A stretch of DNA of 23,731 bases. Origin: Bacteroides sp. CAG:530 (GTDB lineage Bacteria > Bacteroidota > Bacteroidia > Bacteroidales > Bacteroidaceae). The position numbers and the translations under genes are program-made. The notes beneath the pieces are model-generated. The model searched no databases and had not been told where the DNA came from. It worked only from the letters and a program-made list of their open reading frames with translations. The number at the start of each line of letters is the position of its first letter. The first letter of the stretch is position 1. The DNA is taken from NCBI GenBank assembly GCA_000434735.1, contig FR881251.1, positions 66,413 through 90,143 of the forward strand, read 5' to 3'. This document shows, in pieces, positions 1 through 7,927 of this stretch.

Positions 1-1
1 A

Positions 2-535
2 CAGCAGGAATACCGCTTGACACACGAAGGCGCTTACACTGCAAGCTTCGACACTCTTATCCACTTCGTTAAGACTGCGAAATTGCCTTTCATCATGAAA
101 ATTGGTTCTTTGACCGACGAACAGCTTAACAATGGCATGACTGAAAAGAAAGCTATGGCTATCATCGAAAAAGCTAAGAAGACTGGCAACTGGAATGAAG
201 TTGAAAAAGAAGGTTTGACTAACTTCCGTCGTGATACTATGTGGGTAGCCGTAATGGATACTATCTTCGCTAAAGGCTTCAACCCTGACTCATTGGCTTT
301 CGTACCTTACGGTAACGGCGCTAAATTCGAAATGGCAGTACGTAAAGATACTACTAAATCGGGTGCTCCTCTGAACTTGTTCCAGGCACAGGTAGCTTAC
401 GATGTATACTTGGGCGACCTCGACAAGCAGCAGTTGGTTAACTTGAAAGACATGCAGGAAAAACTTGGTAAATATCTTGGCTTGAAAGTTGGTGATATCG
501 AACAGCCGAACAACAACGCCGGAAACTGGGAATAA
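2..535 (+). CDS. Unrecognised conserved-looking protein, C-terminal part (5' end outside window)
   Basis: The frame is open to the left edge, so only the last 178 or so residues are seen; the true start lies outside the window. The visible part is soluble, rich in Lys and Asp/Glu, with no membrane segment and an Asn-rich tail (IEQPNNNAGNWE). I do not recognise a domain or catalytic motif and assign no function. The codon choice is striking: Arg is mostly CGT, and GCT, ACT, GGT, AAC and TTC are heavily preferred, as in efp in this window, which suggests high expression. The gene ends 4 nt before the start of the DUF3822 gene and is followed by rsmD, so the three may be cotranscribed. Coding status is very likely; identity is unknown. 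Confidence 0.85.
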   Translation, partial: QQEYRLTHEGAYTASFDTLIHFVKTAKLPFIMKIGSLTDEQLNNGMTEKKAMAIIEKAKKTGNWNEVEKEGLTNFRRDTMWVAVMDTIFAKGFNPDSLAFVPYGNGAKFEMAVRKDTTKSGAPLNLFQAQVAYDVYLGDLDKQQLVNLKDMQEKLGKYLGLKVGDIEQPNNNAGNWE

Positions 536-539
536 TGGC

Positions 540-1361
540 ATGACCGACAAAAGTATTGATTTTACAAAATCAGAACAATATACTTTATCCATCCGTCTTA
601 GTACGGATGGATTTTCTTTTTCTATCTACAACCCATTAGGCGGCAGCGACTTCCTCATTCGCACTCATCCTGTAAACACACAGCATTCGATGGCCGCCAA
701 TGTCAAGCAATTCTTGTCTGAAGCCGAAGAGGTAAAACATCCGTATCGGCAAACAAATATCCTGATACACAGCACACGATATACTTCCGTTCCGCTAGAG
801 CTGTTCGAAGACGAGCAAATGGAAGATATATTCTACCAGAACTTCCCTAAGGTAAACAATGAAATAGTATTGTGTAATATACTTGGGAAAAGTAATATGG
901 TGGTATTATTCTCGATGGATAAGCTGACGCATCTATATCTGAACGAAAAGTTCCCGGAAGCGCGTTTCTTCTCTTCTGTCAGTCCGCAAATAGAGTACCT
1001 GACCAACAGAAGCCGACAGGGGAACAACCGTAAGCTTTACGCTAACATACACCCGCAGAATATAGACGTTTTCTGCTTCGAGAACGGAAAAGCCCTACTA
1101 CTGAATACCTACCCTACAGTCAATGTGCAAGACCGCATTTACTACCTTATGAACATTTGGGAACAGCTGAAGTACGACCAGGAGCGAGACGAGATGCACC
1201 TTATAGGGGAAGGCGTAGAATGCAACACCATGACACAGACTCTGCGCCGATATATCCGAAAAGTATTCGTGATTACCCCACAAGCAGAATTCAACCAATC
1301 AGAAACCAACCGGATAGAAGACATTCCGTTTGACATACAATCTCTATTAATATGCGAGTAA
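540..1361 (+). CDS. DUF3822 family protein
   Basis: A 273-residue protein directly upstream of rsmD. The order and sequence style (N-terminal YTLSIRLSTDGFSFSIYNP, then a second half with KLYANIHPQNIDVFCFENGKALLLNTY) match the Bacteroidetes DUF3822 family, which is predicted to adopt an actin/ASKHA-like fold and has no established function. The frame stays open upstream into the previous gene, to a TTG at 489. The ATG at 540, 4 nt after the upstream stop, is preferred because it avoids a 47-nt overlap and begins just before the conserved part. The 3' end overlaps rsmD by 10 nt. Family assignment is from memory of the sequence pattern and gene context, so it is moderately sure; the role is unknown. 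Confidence 0.8.
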   Translation: MTDKSIDFTKSEQYTLSIRLSTDGFSFSIYNPLGGSDFLIRTHPVNTQHSMAANVKQFLSEAEEVKHPYRQTNILIHSTRYTSVPLELFEDEQMEDIFYQNFPKVNNEIVLCNILGKSNMVVLFSMDKLTHLYLNEKFPEARFFSSVSPQIEYLTNRSRQGNNRKLYANIHPQNIDVFCFENGKALLLNTYPTVNVQDRIYYLMNIWEQLKYDQERDEMHLIGEGVECNTMTQTLRRYIRKVFVITPQAEFNQSETNRIEDIPFDIQSLLICE

Positions 1362-1888
1362 TTAGTGGTATTTATAAGAGGAGACGGTTTGATGTTCCTC
1401 ATACATTCAAGGCAAGACCTACAACCGATTTTGCGAAAGAAAACTTGTTCAACGTGCTTTCTAACTACATCGATTTCGAAGAAGGCGTAACCGCGCTCGA
1501 TCTCTTTGCGGGAACAGGAAGCATCAGCATAGAACTGGTGTCGAGAGGTTGCGACAGGGTTATTTCGGTAGAAAAAGATCCGCAACACTACGCTTTCATC
1601 TCTAAGGTGATGAACGAAGTGAAAACCGACAAATGTTTTCCGCTGAGAGGCGACGTGTTTAAGTACATAGAGCGATGCGGTGAGAAGTTCGATTTCATAT
1701 TCGCCGACCCTCCATACGCTCTAAAGGAGTTGGCGTCTATCCCAGACAAGATATTCGAGAATGAACTGTTGAAAGAAGACGGTATATTCGTGCTTGAGCA
1801 TGGCAAAGACCTAAGTTTCGAAGGACATCCGCACTTCTTAGAGCATCGTCATTACGGAAGCGTAAACTTCACCTTCTTCAAGGCATAA
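1352..1888 (+). CDS. rsmD: 16S rRNA (guanine(966)-N2)-methyltransferase RsmD
   Basis: A 178-residue class I SAM-dependent methyltransferase. Family marks are the N-terminal MRVISGIYKRRRF and RPTTDFAKENLFN (residues 22-34), the SAM-binding loop DLFAGTGS (50-57), the acidic strand end VEKD (73-76), and the catalytic DPPY (119-122). RsmD methylates N2 of G966 in 16S rRNA in the cytoplasm during 30S assembly. Length is normal for the family. The ATG lies inside the end of the DUF3822 gene (10-nt overlap), indicating cotranscription. The gene converges on cls, with 33 nt between the two stops and no clear terminator hairpin. Confidence 0.95.
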   Translation: MRVISGIYKRRRFDVPHTFKARPTTDFAKENLFNVLSNYIDFEEGVTALDLFAGTGSISIELVSRGCDRVISVEKDPQHYAFISKVMNEVKTDKCFPLRGDVFKYIERCGEKFDFIFADPPYALKELASIPDKIFENELLKEDGIFVLEHGKDLSFEGHPHFLEHRHYGSVNFTFFKA

Positions 1889-1921
1889 GCCTATCTCAGA
1901 AAGAAGAGAAACAATATATTA

Positions 1922-3358
1922 TTAAAGCAACGGGGCAAGCAGTCTTACAACAGATTCTACAATCTTGTTTTTAAAAGAGCGTTTGTCCCATATTTTTTGA
2001 GACAACGTCATGCACTTCCTCATGTCTTCCAGAAAAATTTCTTTCATAGTGCACACGGTCTTTTCATCATAGAAGAAGGCGTTGGCCTCAAAGTTATGTT
2101 CAAAGCTACGGAAGTCGAGGTTGGTAGAGCCAACCGATGCCCACTCGTCATCGGCTACCCAGAGTTTTGAATGCAAGAATCCCGCACGATAAAAATAAAC
2201 CTTCACACCCGATTTCATCAGCTCGTCAAGATAAGACATGGTACCTTTATGGGTAATGAACGCATCGGCTTTCTTGGGAATCATCAGTCGTACGTCTACA
2301 CCCGACAGTGCCGCGGTTTGGAATGCCGCCATCACTTGCTCGGTAGGAAGAAAATACGGAGTCTCTACATAAATGTAACGCTGTGCGCACGAGATAGCCT
2401 TAACCAGTCCCAACATAATATCGTGCCACTCTCCCACCGGGTCGGAAGTAACAATCTGGGCAACCGATGTACCTACAGTATCCATCTTAGGGAAATACTG
2501 AGCAGAAGTAAGCAGAGTTCGGTCTACAGCGAACCAATCTGTGAGAAACGCAGTCTGTATGCCATACACCGCTTTACCTTTCAAGCAGATATGCGTATCT
2601 CTCCACACCCCCCAAGGCACACCCTTCAAGTATCGCAAAGCGATATTCATGCCCCCGATAAAGCCCACCTTACCATCTATTATAGCCAACTTACGGTGGT
2701 TGCGATAGTTCACCTTACTGGTAAATTGCGGAAAACGGACTTTCAGGAAGCTGCGCACTTCTATACCTTCGCACAGCATCTCGTCGTAGAACATCGGATT
2801 CACGTCCCAACAACCCACATCATCATAGAGCAAGCGTACCGACACGCCTTCGCGCGCCTTGTCAATCAGCAAGTCGCGCAACAAACGCCCTACGGCATCG
2901 TTCTCAAAAATATAAAACTCCAAATGAATATGATGCTTTGCCTTGGCTATCCGGCGGAAAAGTTCCTGATACATGGAATACCCGTCGGTAAACACCTGCA
3001 CATCATTGCCCTCGAAAGGCAAGGCATTGCTCACCCTATGAAAGAAAGGTATCAACTGATTTCGCCCAGTAAAATCACCAAGAGCCTCCTGAGCCTGATA
3101 CTCCGCCATCGGACGCTTACTCAAGCGCGAAAAACCTTTCTTGCTGATGAGACGTTCTTTGCGCGTATTACGTCCGAAGAAGAAATAAAACGCCAGCCCC
3201 ACCACCGGAAGGAAGACAAGCACCAATACCCACGCCATCGTCTTCACCGGATTCCGGTTGTCGAGCAGAACAATAACGATAGTAAACAAGATGACAGCCA
3301 GATATACCAAACGGAAGGCAAGAACTGCCACCATTCCCCAAATTCCGGCTTCATCCAT
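1922..3358 (-). CDS. cls: Cardiolipin synthase (phospholipase D superfamily)
   Basis: A 478-residue inner-membrane enzyme that condenses two phosphatidylglycerols, or related donors, to cardiolipin. Two hydrophobic N-terminal helices (about residues 9-32 and 42-62) are followed by a linker and two PLD catalytic domains. Each carries a complete HxKx4D motif: H221/K223/D228 (YRNHRKLAIIDG) and H396/K398/D403 (FLHSKLWVADD), each followed by a Gly/Ser-rich segment (GFIGGMN; SVGSTNLDFRSFE). Length and layout match bacterial Cls of the ClsA/YwnE type. It lies 19 nt downstream of marC on the same strand, so the pair is probably one transcription unit. Other PLD-family synthases cannot be excluded, but the N-terminal helices favour cardiolipin synthase. 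Confidence 0.93.
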   Translation of the reverse strand: MDEAGIWGMVAVLAFRLVYLAVILFTIVIVLLDNRNPVKTMAWVLVLVFLPVVGLAFYFFFGRNTRKERLISKKGFSRLSKRPMAEYQAQEALGDFTGRNQLIPFFHRVSNALPFEGNDVQVFTDGYSMYQELFRRIAKAKHHIHLEFYIFENDAVGRLLRDLLIDKAREGVSVRLLYDDVGCWDVNPMFYDEMLCEGIEVRSFLKVRFPQFTSKVNYRNHRKLAIIDGKVGFIGGMNIALRYLKGVPWGVWRDTHICLKGKAVYGIQTAFLTDWFAVDRTLLTSAQYFPKMDTVGTSVAQIVTSDPVGEWHDIMLGLVKAISCAQRYIYVETPYFLPTEQVMAAFQTAALSGVDVRLMIPKKADAFITHKGTMSYLDELMKSGVKVYFYRAGFLHSKLWVADDEWASVGSTNLDFRSFEHNFEANAFFYDEKTVCTMKEIFLEDMRKCMTLSQKIWDKRSFKNKIVESVVRLLAPLL

Positions 3359-3377
3359 ATGAGATACTATTTTAAAT

Positions 3378-4025
3378 TTAAATTAAACTATTGTGAATTA
3401 TATCGGTAAGAATAGGAGTCACACCACTCGCAAAAAATTCTACCGCTATCACCATCAAAATCAATCCCATCAAACGCATCATCACGTTGTTTCCGGTTTC
3501 ACCCATCAGTACAACAAGTCGGGTTGAGAGACGTAGAATGATATAAGTAAGTATATACACCAAAGCGATAACACCCACCATCGTACCCTTCAGTGCCCAA
3601 GTGTTAGCGTCGTCCATCATGATAATACCGTTGGCAATAGCACCTGGACCACACAGCATCGGGATAGAAAGCGGAGTAACAGAAATGTCATCGGCATAAG
3701 TCTTAATTTCCTCATCGCGCAACTTTGTATTGGTGTATCGTGCCTGAAGCATATCGTAACCAATCTTCATAATAATGATACCAGCCGCTATACGGAAGCC
3801 GTTTGTAGATATTCCGAAGAACTTAAACAGGAACTGTCCGCAGAACGTGAACGCTATCAATATGATAAAAGAGATTATAGTAGCGCGCTTCACAATATGC
3901 TTACGTTCTTTCTCATCCATGCCATTGGTCATGGTAAGAAATACCGGCATTGTGCCTAGCGGGTTAGTCAACGTAAAAAACGATGTAAAGCATAATAAAG
4001 CAAAAGGAATTATTGCATCTTCCAT
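3378..4025 (-). CDS. MarC family integral membrane protein (UPF0056)
   Basis: A 215-residue, six-helix-type membrane protein. Family motifs are NPLGTMPVFLTMT near the N-terminus, the central PLSIPMLCGPGAIA and the C-terminal MRLMGLILMVIAVEFF. MarC proteins are of uncertain function; the name from the E. coli mar locus does not imply a proven resistance role. The frame is open to an upstream ATG at 4121, but that would add a 32-residue non-family extension lying upstream of the predicted promoter. The ATG at 4025 gives the normal family length and sits about 20 nt after the expected transcription start. cls follows after 19 nt. Confidence 0.92.
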   Translation of the reverse strand: MEDAIIPFALLCFTSFFTLTNPLGTMPVFLTMTNGMDEKERKHIVKRATIISFIILIAFTFCGQFLFKFFGISTNGFRIAAGIIIMKIGYDMLQARYTNTKLRDEEIKTYADDISVTPLSIPMLCGPGAIANGIIMMDDANTWALKGTMVGVIALVYILTYIILRLSTRLVVLMGETGNNVMMRLMGLILMVIAVEFFASGVTPILTDIIHNSLI

Positions 4026-4053
4026 AATATGATTTTTTAAATAGTAATTTGAA

Positions 4054-4083
4054 CAAAAGTACAAAATAATCTGTAAGTACAAG
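4054..4083 (-). promoter_or_regulatory. Predicted Bacteroidetes-type promoter for marC-cls
   Basis: Read on the minus strand, TACTTTTG (4054-4061) matches the TAnnTTTG -7 consensus. A weak -33-like CTTG (4080-4083) lies 18 nt upstream. The implied start, near 4047, gives a leader of about 20 nt before the marC ATG at 4025. This also argues against the longer marC reading frame. Confidence 0.6.
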
Positions 4084-4102
4084 TTAAAAGAGAGTATATT
4101 TG
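4070..4102 (+). promoter_or_regulatory. Predicted Bacteroidetes-type promoter for the nitroreductase gene
   Basis: TATATTTG (4095-4102) matches the -7 consensus, with a weak -33-like TCTG at 4070-4073, 21 nt upstream. Transcription would start around 4109, after the ATG at 4104, so the in-frame ATG at 4137 is the likely translation start. The element overlaps the divergent marC promoter between 4070 and 4083. Confidence 0.55.
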
Positions 4103-4136
4103 TATGACAGAAAATCAACAAATACCATTAAGCTGT

Positions 4137-4649
4137 ATGAACTTCTTAGATTTAGCAAAAACGCGTTATTCGGTTCGTAGTTACGACCCGCGCCCGATAG
4201 AGAAAGAGAAAATGGATTACGTCATGGAGTGCGCTCGCATGGCTCCATCGGCTGTCAATTTTCAGCCGTGGAAGTTCTTCGTCATAAACACTCCCGAAAT
4301 GCTTACGGCCATTAAGGCGGCTTATCCGCGCGAGTGGATTCAGTCGGCCCCGTGCATCATAGTGGCGTGTTCCGACAATACCGAAAGTTGGCATCGCAGA
4401 GCCGATAACAAGGATCATGCCGACATAGATATCGCCATCGCTGTAGAGCACATCTGCTTGGCGGCCACCGAACAAGGGTTAGGCACTTGCTGGGTATGTA
4501 ATTTCGACCCCACCGTATGCCGTAACGTACTAAGTTTGCCACAGAATTTAGAGCCAGCCGTGCTTATCCCCATAGGATATCCGGCAGCTACAGCCGAAGC
4601 CGCTCCTAAAAAACGAAAAGAAGCGGACGAAATCATTTCTTACCTATAA
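4137..4649 (+). CDS. Nitroreductase family protein (FMN-dependent oxidoreductase)
   Basis: A 170-residue protein of the nitroreductase fold. The N-terminal KTRYSVRSYDPRPIE is the family FMN-phosphate binding segment. APSAVNFQPWKFFVI is the typical second FMN contact, and LGTCWVCNFDP with LIPIGYPAA is the usual C-terminal pattern. These enzymes bind FMN and use NAD(P)H to reduce nitro compounds, quinones or related acceptors in the cytoplasm; the physiological substrate cannot be read from sequence. An upstream ATG (4104) would add 11 residues but sits directly on the predicted -7 box, so 4137 is chosen. The gene ends just before a strong bidirectional terminator and appears monocistronic. Confidence 0.9.
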   Translation: MNFLDLAKTRYSVRSYDPRPIEKEKMDYVMECARMAPSAVNFQPWKFFVINTPEMLTAIKAAYPREWIQSAPCIIVACSDNTESWHRRADNKDHADIDIAIAVEHICLAATEQGLGTCWVCNFDPTVCRNVLSLPQNLEPAVLIPIGYPAATAEAAPKKRKEADEIISYL

Positions 4650-4652
4650 CCT

Positions 4653-4693
4653 AAAAATAAAGCGAGGCGTTGTTAGCGCCTCGCTTTATTTTT
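4653..4693. terminator. Bidirectional intrinsic terminator
   Basis: A perfect 17-bp inverted repeat (4653-4669 with 4677-4693) with a 7-nt loop. The GC-rich core AGCGAGGCG is flanked by A5 on the left and T5 on the right, so either strand forms a stem followed by a U-tract. It lies between the convergent nitroreductase gene (stop 4649) and rhodanese gene (stop at 4695) and should terminate both. Confidence 0.92.
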
Positions 4694-4694
4694 A

Positions 4695-5093
4695 TCATCG
4701 TTCTATCTCTTTTCCGTGTTCTTTCCAGTCTTCTATACCCTTATCAAGGTTAAAAACCGAAAATCCTTTCTTTACCAATATATTTGCTGCTTTACGACTA
4801 CGGCGACCGCTCTTGCAATACACGGCTACCGGGCGACTCTTGTCGAGCATTTCACCGGCATTAAGCGCAAAACTTTCGTCCATCACATTTATGTTCAAGC
4901 TTCCCGGAATATGCCCCTCCGAATATTCTGCCACGGTACGCACATCTACGCACTGCACATTCTCATCGGTTATAAATCTCTCAAATTCATCCACAGAAAG
5001 ATTCTTGAAAGAATCCTTGTTTTTTCCTGCGCAGGCCATCATCCCCAAGGAAAAAGCCACGACGAAAAACATAAAATAAAGTGTTTTTATCAT
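4695..5093 (-). CDS. Rhodanese-like domain lipoprotein
   Basis: A 132-residue protein. The N-terminus is a lipoprotein signal (hydrophobic residues 4-17, lipobox MMAC with Cys21), so export and lipid anchoring are expected. The remainder is one rhodanese domain with VDVRTVAEYSEGHIPGSLNI (about 49-68) and the active-site loop CKSGRRS with catalytic Cys93. Single-domain rhodaneses carry persulfide sulfur and often serve as sulfur donors or redox sensors; the periplasmic partner here is unknown. The gene is last in the leftward PASTA-rluD-ddl operon, 29 nt after the NigD-like gene, and ends 1 nt before the terminator stem. Confidence 0.92.
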   Translation of the reverse strand: MIKTLYFMFFVVAFSLGMMACAGKNKDSFKNLSVDEFERFITDENVQCVDVRTVAEYSEGHIPGSLNINVMDESFALNAGEMLDKSRPVAVYCKSGRRSRKAANILVKKGFSVFNLDKGIEDWKEHGKEIER

Positions 5094-5122
5094 ATTGTAT
5101 TAATTATAGGTTCTATATCTAT

Positions 5123-5788
5123 TCAATCTATACTTTTCTCTAACGCAAACTTACGGAATACCTGTCCTTGTTTCACTGTGTTTAGGCGAAAACAAACGCT
5201 ATCGCCTACAGACAACTGACTTTTATACCCGTGCAACGGAACAGAAAGGTATGCCCTGTTGGTAAATGCCGCGTAATCATTGTTACTATCGTGATAAAGA
5301 CGCAGATTCAGAACATTCTTACCATCGGCGGCAGTCTCTACCCCTTCGTCTACAAAATGAAATGAGTGTTTCTCCTCTTTCACAGGAATAAGAAGTACCA
5401 TATTCAGGTAATTACCCGACAGCCAGATGCTCTGTATCTCTACCGGATCGGTCTTCACCCCCGATTTAAATGATTCGGGGCGAAGCGGATTCGGCGAAAC
5501 TATAGCCTTGCAAGAATACAGCTGCACCTCTTTTGCCTGTGGTATCAACTGAAAAACCGACACCGTGCGGTAGATTGTATCCTTCGACAAATTGTCCAAT
5601 CCGCTGCGCGACTGTATGGAATAAGCCTCACCCTTATCGGTAAGCAATTTCACCCCCATACCCGTAGCGTCCGTCTGCAGGCACACAAATTCAGTCTGCA
5701 CATCGGGATATACATACTTATCGTCATCATTACATGCACACAGACTGCATATCCCGGCAAAGACAACAGCGCCTATCCAACTTTTCAT
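5123..5788 (-). CDS. NigD-like lipoprotein
   Basis: A 221-residue exported protein. The signal is MKSWIGAVVFAGICSLCAC with lipidated Cys19, followed by the acidic NDDDKY typical of Bacteroidetes surface or periplasmic lipoproteins. The mature part is beta-rich with no enzyme motif and resembles the NigD-like family, whose molecular role is unknown. The start at 5788 is chosen because it gives an exact signal peptide and its ATG forms an ATGA overlap with the upstream acyltransferase stop; the open frame to 5845 adds a non-hydrophobic extension. Family call is moderately sure; lipoprotein status is very likely. Confidence 0.8.
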   Translation of the reverse strand: MKSWIGAVVFAGICSLCACNDDDKYVYPDVQTEFVCLQTDATGMGVKLLTDKGEAYSIQSRSGLDNLSKDTIYRTVSVFQLIPQAKEVQLYSCKAIVSPNPLRPESFKSGVKTDPVEIQSIWLSGNYLNMVLLIPVKEEKHSFHFVDEGVETAADGKNVLNLRLYHDSNNDYAAFTNRAYLSVPLHGYKSQLSVGDSVCFRLNTVKQGQVFRKFALEKSID

Positions 5789-6939
5789 AATCCCAAAGCC
5801 TTCTGTTGGTTGATTACCGGATTGGCGTACATAGTAAGCATACACTTGCGCAAGAATTCCTCATCCTTATTAGGAATCTGAATCATGGCCATCTTCTTCT
5901 GCAAGTACTGTTCAAAGCGCACTTTATCTTCAGCGGTATAATGAGAAGCATTAGCCTGTGAGCCTTGCAGCAAATCGCAAGCCACATAATTACCCGGATA
6001 TAAACGATAGCCCAGATGTATATGCTTGTCTATCAACTCAGATACACGGGCGAACAACTCTGCCTTAGGCAGTCCGCGCAAAGCCTCCAACTCATCGTTA
6101 ATGCATGTAGAAGTCTGGAAGTGCACATGTCCTTTATATCCGAATATACCAGTCTGCATATTCATCAAATCGTCTGCCTGACTCTTCTTAAAGCCCTCTA
6201 CATCGCGCTTCAGCTGCATTTCCTGAGCCTTCAAGAAATCGCACGGGTCGTATTCATACGACAATGCCGCAGGCACAATGTTCAGTTCCTTCAAGCTATC
6301 TATAACATCTCTTCCGCCACCCATGGCAAGCATTTTCAGCACGCTGTCTTGTGTACGGTCGTTAGAATCCTTGGCACGACCTTCGCGCTGAGCAATCCAC
6401 ACGTTCTCGTGCTTCTGCGTAATGGCGAAGTGAATGTATCTCGACATTCTGGCAGAAGATTCCAGCATCTGACGCATAGAAAGCGCACGCTGCACTATAA
6501 ACGATTTATTTACGCGGACTATCTTTTTAATCCACGGATAAATCAGCAAGTTATCTCCTATGGCAATCTCCACAGTAGTAGGGAAACCGTTATCTATCAA
6601 TCCCACAGAAATGAATCCCGGGTCGAGCACAATGTCACGGTGATTCGAGATGAACGTATAGCTACACTGCTTATCAGGAATAGACGACGTATCCATATCG
6701 AACCCATCGCTATGCTCACGGATAATGCCATACAGCAATTTATAAAAGAAGTTCTTCTGCACATCGAGGTTTGTCTTACACTGCTTCAACTGAGCAGCCA
6801 ACACCTCTTGAGGCACACCAGGCATAATTTTAGCCATTACCGCCTGAAACGAAGAATCGGATAGCAACTCTTCGAACACTTGAGGCAACTCTTCGGGAGT
6901 ATACGGACGGATTTCGTCAAATTCGGCAGGGATATTCAT
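5785..6939 (-). CDS. Acyltransferase of the glycerol-phosphate/LPLAT superfamily
   Basis: A 384-residue soluble-looking protein. Motifs resemble the LPLAT/PlsB-type fold: FISNHRDIVLDPGF (about 97-109) for the catalytic His block, WIAQREGRAKDSNDRTQ (181-197) for the phosphate-binding EGR block, and IVPAALSYEYDPCD (221-234) for the last block. It probably transfers an acyl group to a glycerolipid or related acceptor. The His-Asp spacing is unusual: after H100 the next Asp are D102 and D106, not the standard HX4D. The start at ATG 6939 is used; an in-frame TTG lies two codons upstream. It sits 10 nt after ddl and overlaps the NigD-like gene by 4 nt (ATGA). Confidence 0.83.
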   Translation of the reverse strand: MNIPAEFDEIRPYTPEELPQVFEELLSDSSFQAVMAKIMPGVPQEVLAAQLKQCKTNLDVQKNFFYKLLYGIIREHSDGFDMDTSSIPDKQCSYTFISNHRDIVLDPGFISVGLIDNGFPTTVEIAIGDNLLIYPWIKKIVRVNKSFIVQRALSMRQMLESSARMSRYIHFAITQKHENVWIAQREGRAKDSNDRTQDSVLKMLAMGGGRDVIDSLKELNIVPAALSYEYDPCDFLKAQEMQLKRDVEGFKKSQADDLMNMQTGIFGYKGHVHFQTSTCINDELEALRGLPKAELFARVSELIDKHIHLGYRLYPGNYVACDLLQGSQANASHYTAEDKVRFEQYLQKKMAMIQIPNKDEEFLRKCMLTMYANPVINQQKALGL

Positions 6940-6949
6940 AAGCAAAGAT

Positions 6950-7927
6950 TTAATTAAAATGGTCCTCTATAATATCTGTCATCACATCTTTTATGTCGAT
7001 GCCGGCGGCACGCACCTGCTGAGGGATAAAGCTGGTGGCTGTCATACCCGGAGTGGTATTGATTTCGAGCATATTAATCTTATCGCCTTCGGTTATTATA
7101 TAGTCTACACGCACAATGCCTTTGCATCCTAAGATATCATAAACAGCAGAAGTAAGCTTCTGCACACGGGCGGTAAGCTCATCGCTCAGACGTGCCGGAG
7201 TAATCTCGGTAACCTCGCCTTTATATTTGGCGTTATAATCGAAGAACTCGTTCTTGCTCACTACCTCCGTTATAGGGAACACTACAGAGCTGTTCTTAGT
7301 CTTATAGCATCCGTTGGCAAGTTCTATACCGTTCATAAAAGCCTCAACCATAACATCGTCCGATTCCTTGAAAGCCTCTTCCAGCGCCGGACGAATATCT
7401 TCCTTAGTCTTAACCTTAGTAACGCCGAAGCTAGAGCCGCTGGCATTAGGCTTGATAAAGCAAGGAAGACCTATTTTCTCTATAATCGTTTCATCGCTCA
7501 CCTCATGACGACGGTTAATTAGCATAGACTCTGCCACACGTACACCGAATCCCTTAAGATACTGATTCAGAGTAAACTTGCTGAAAGTCATGGCCGACAC
7601 CAATACATCGCAAGTAGAATAAGGTATGCCTATCAACTCGAAATAACCCTGCAATATACCATTCTCGCCCGGAGTACCGTGAATAGTGATATAAGCGAAA
7701 TCGGGCACTACCTTCTGTCCGTCATGATTAAAGCTGAAATCATTCTTATCTATTACAGCACGACTGCCGTCAGGTAGCAACGCCTCCCACTTGTTACGTG
7801 TAAGTTCTACTATATATAAGGTGTACTTATCTTTGTCAATAAAAGAATAAATGCCCTCTGCACTACGCATAGACACATCATGTTCCGAAGAATCCCCTCC
7901 GGCTACAATTGCAATGATACGTTTCAT
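6950..7927 (-). CDS. ddl: D-alanine--D-alanine ligase
   Basis: A 325-residue ATP-grasp enzyme that makes D-Ala-D-Ala for peptidoglycan precursors in the cytoplasm. Motifs in order: GGDSSEHDVS (10-19) in the N-terminal domain, HGTPGENG (83-90), FIKPNASGSSFGV (157-169), a KYKG segment in the omega-loop region (about 234-237) and LEINTTPGMT (287-296), which holds Mg-ATP ligands. The Tyr in the omega loop fits a D-Ala-D-Ala rather than a D-lactate (Van-type) ligase. The start ATG overlaps the rluD stop by 4 nt (ATGA), implying translational coupling. Confidence 0.97.
   Translation of the reverse strand: MKRIIAIVAGGDSSEHDVSMRSAEGIYSFIDKDKYTLYIVELTRNKWEALLPDGSRAVIDKNDFSFNHDGQKVVPDFAYITIHGTPGENGILQGYFELIGIPYSTCDVLVSAMTFSKFTLNQYLKGFGVRVAESMLINRRHEVSDETIIEKIGLPCFIKPNASGSSFGVTKVKTKEDIRPALEEAFKESDDVMVEAFMNGIELANGCYKTKNSSVVFPITEVVSKNEFFDYNAKYKGEVTEITPARLSDELTARVQKLTSAVYDILGCKGIVRVDYIITEGDKINMLEINTTPGMTATSFIPQQVRAAGIDIKDVMTDIIEDHFN

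Noticed and set aside
2171..3409. A 412-codon open frame on the plus strand
   Set aside because: It lies antisense to cls, which has two complete HKD motifs. The plus-strand translation has no recognisable domain and a His/Arg/Gln-rich composition typical of antisense frames.
6016..6864. A 282-codon open frame on the plus strand
   Set aside because: Antisense to the acyltransferase gene; no domain and no plausible promoter.
6950..7927. Van-type D-Ala-D-Lac ligase
   Set aside because: The KYKG omega-loop Tyr and the housekeeping operon context favour an ordinary D-Ala-D-Ala ligase.
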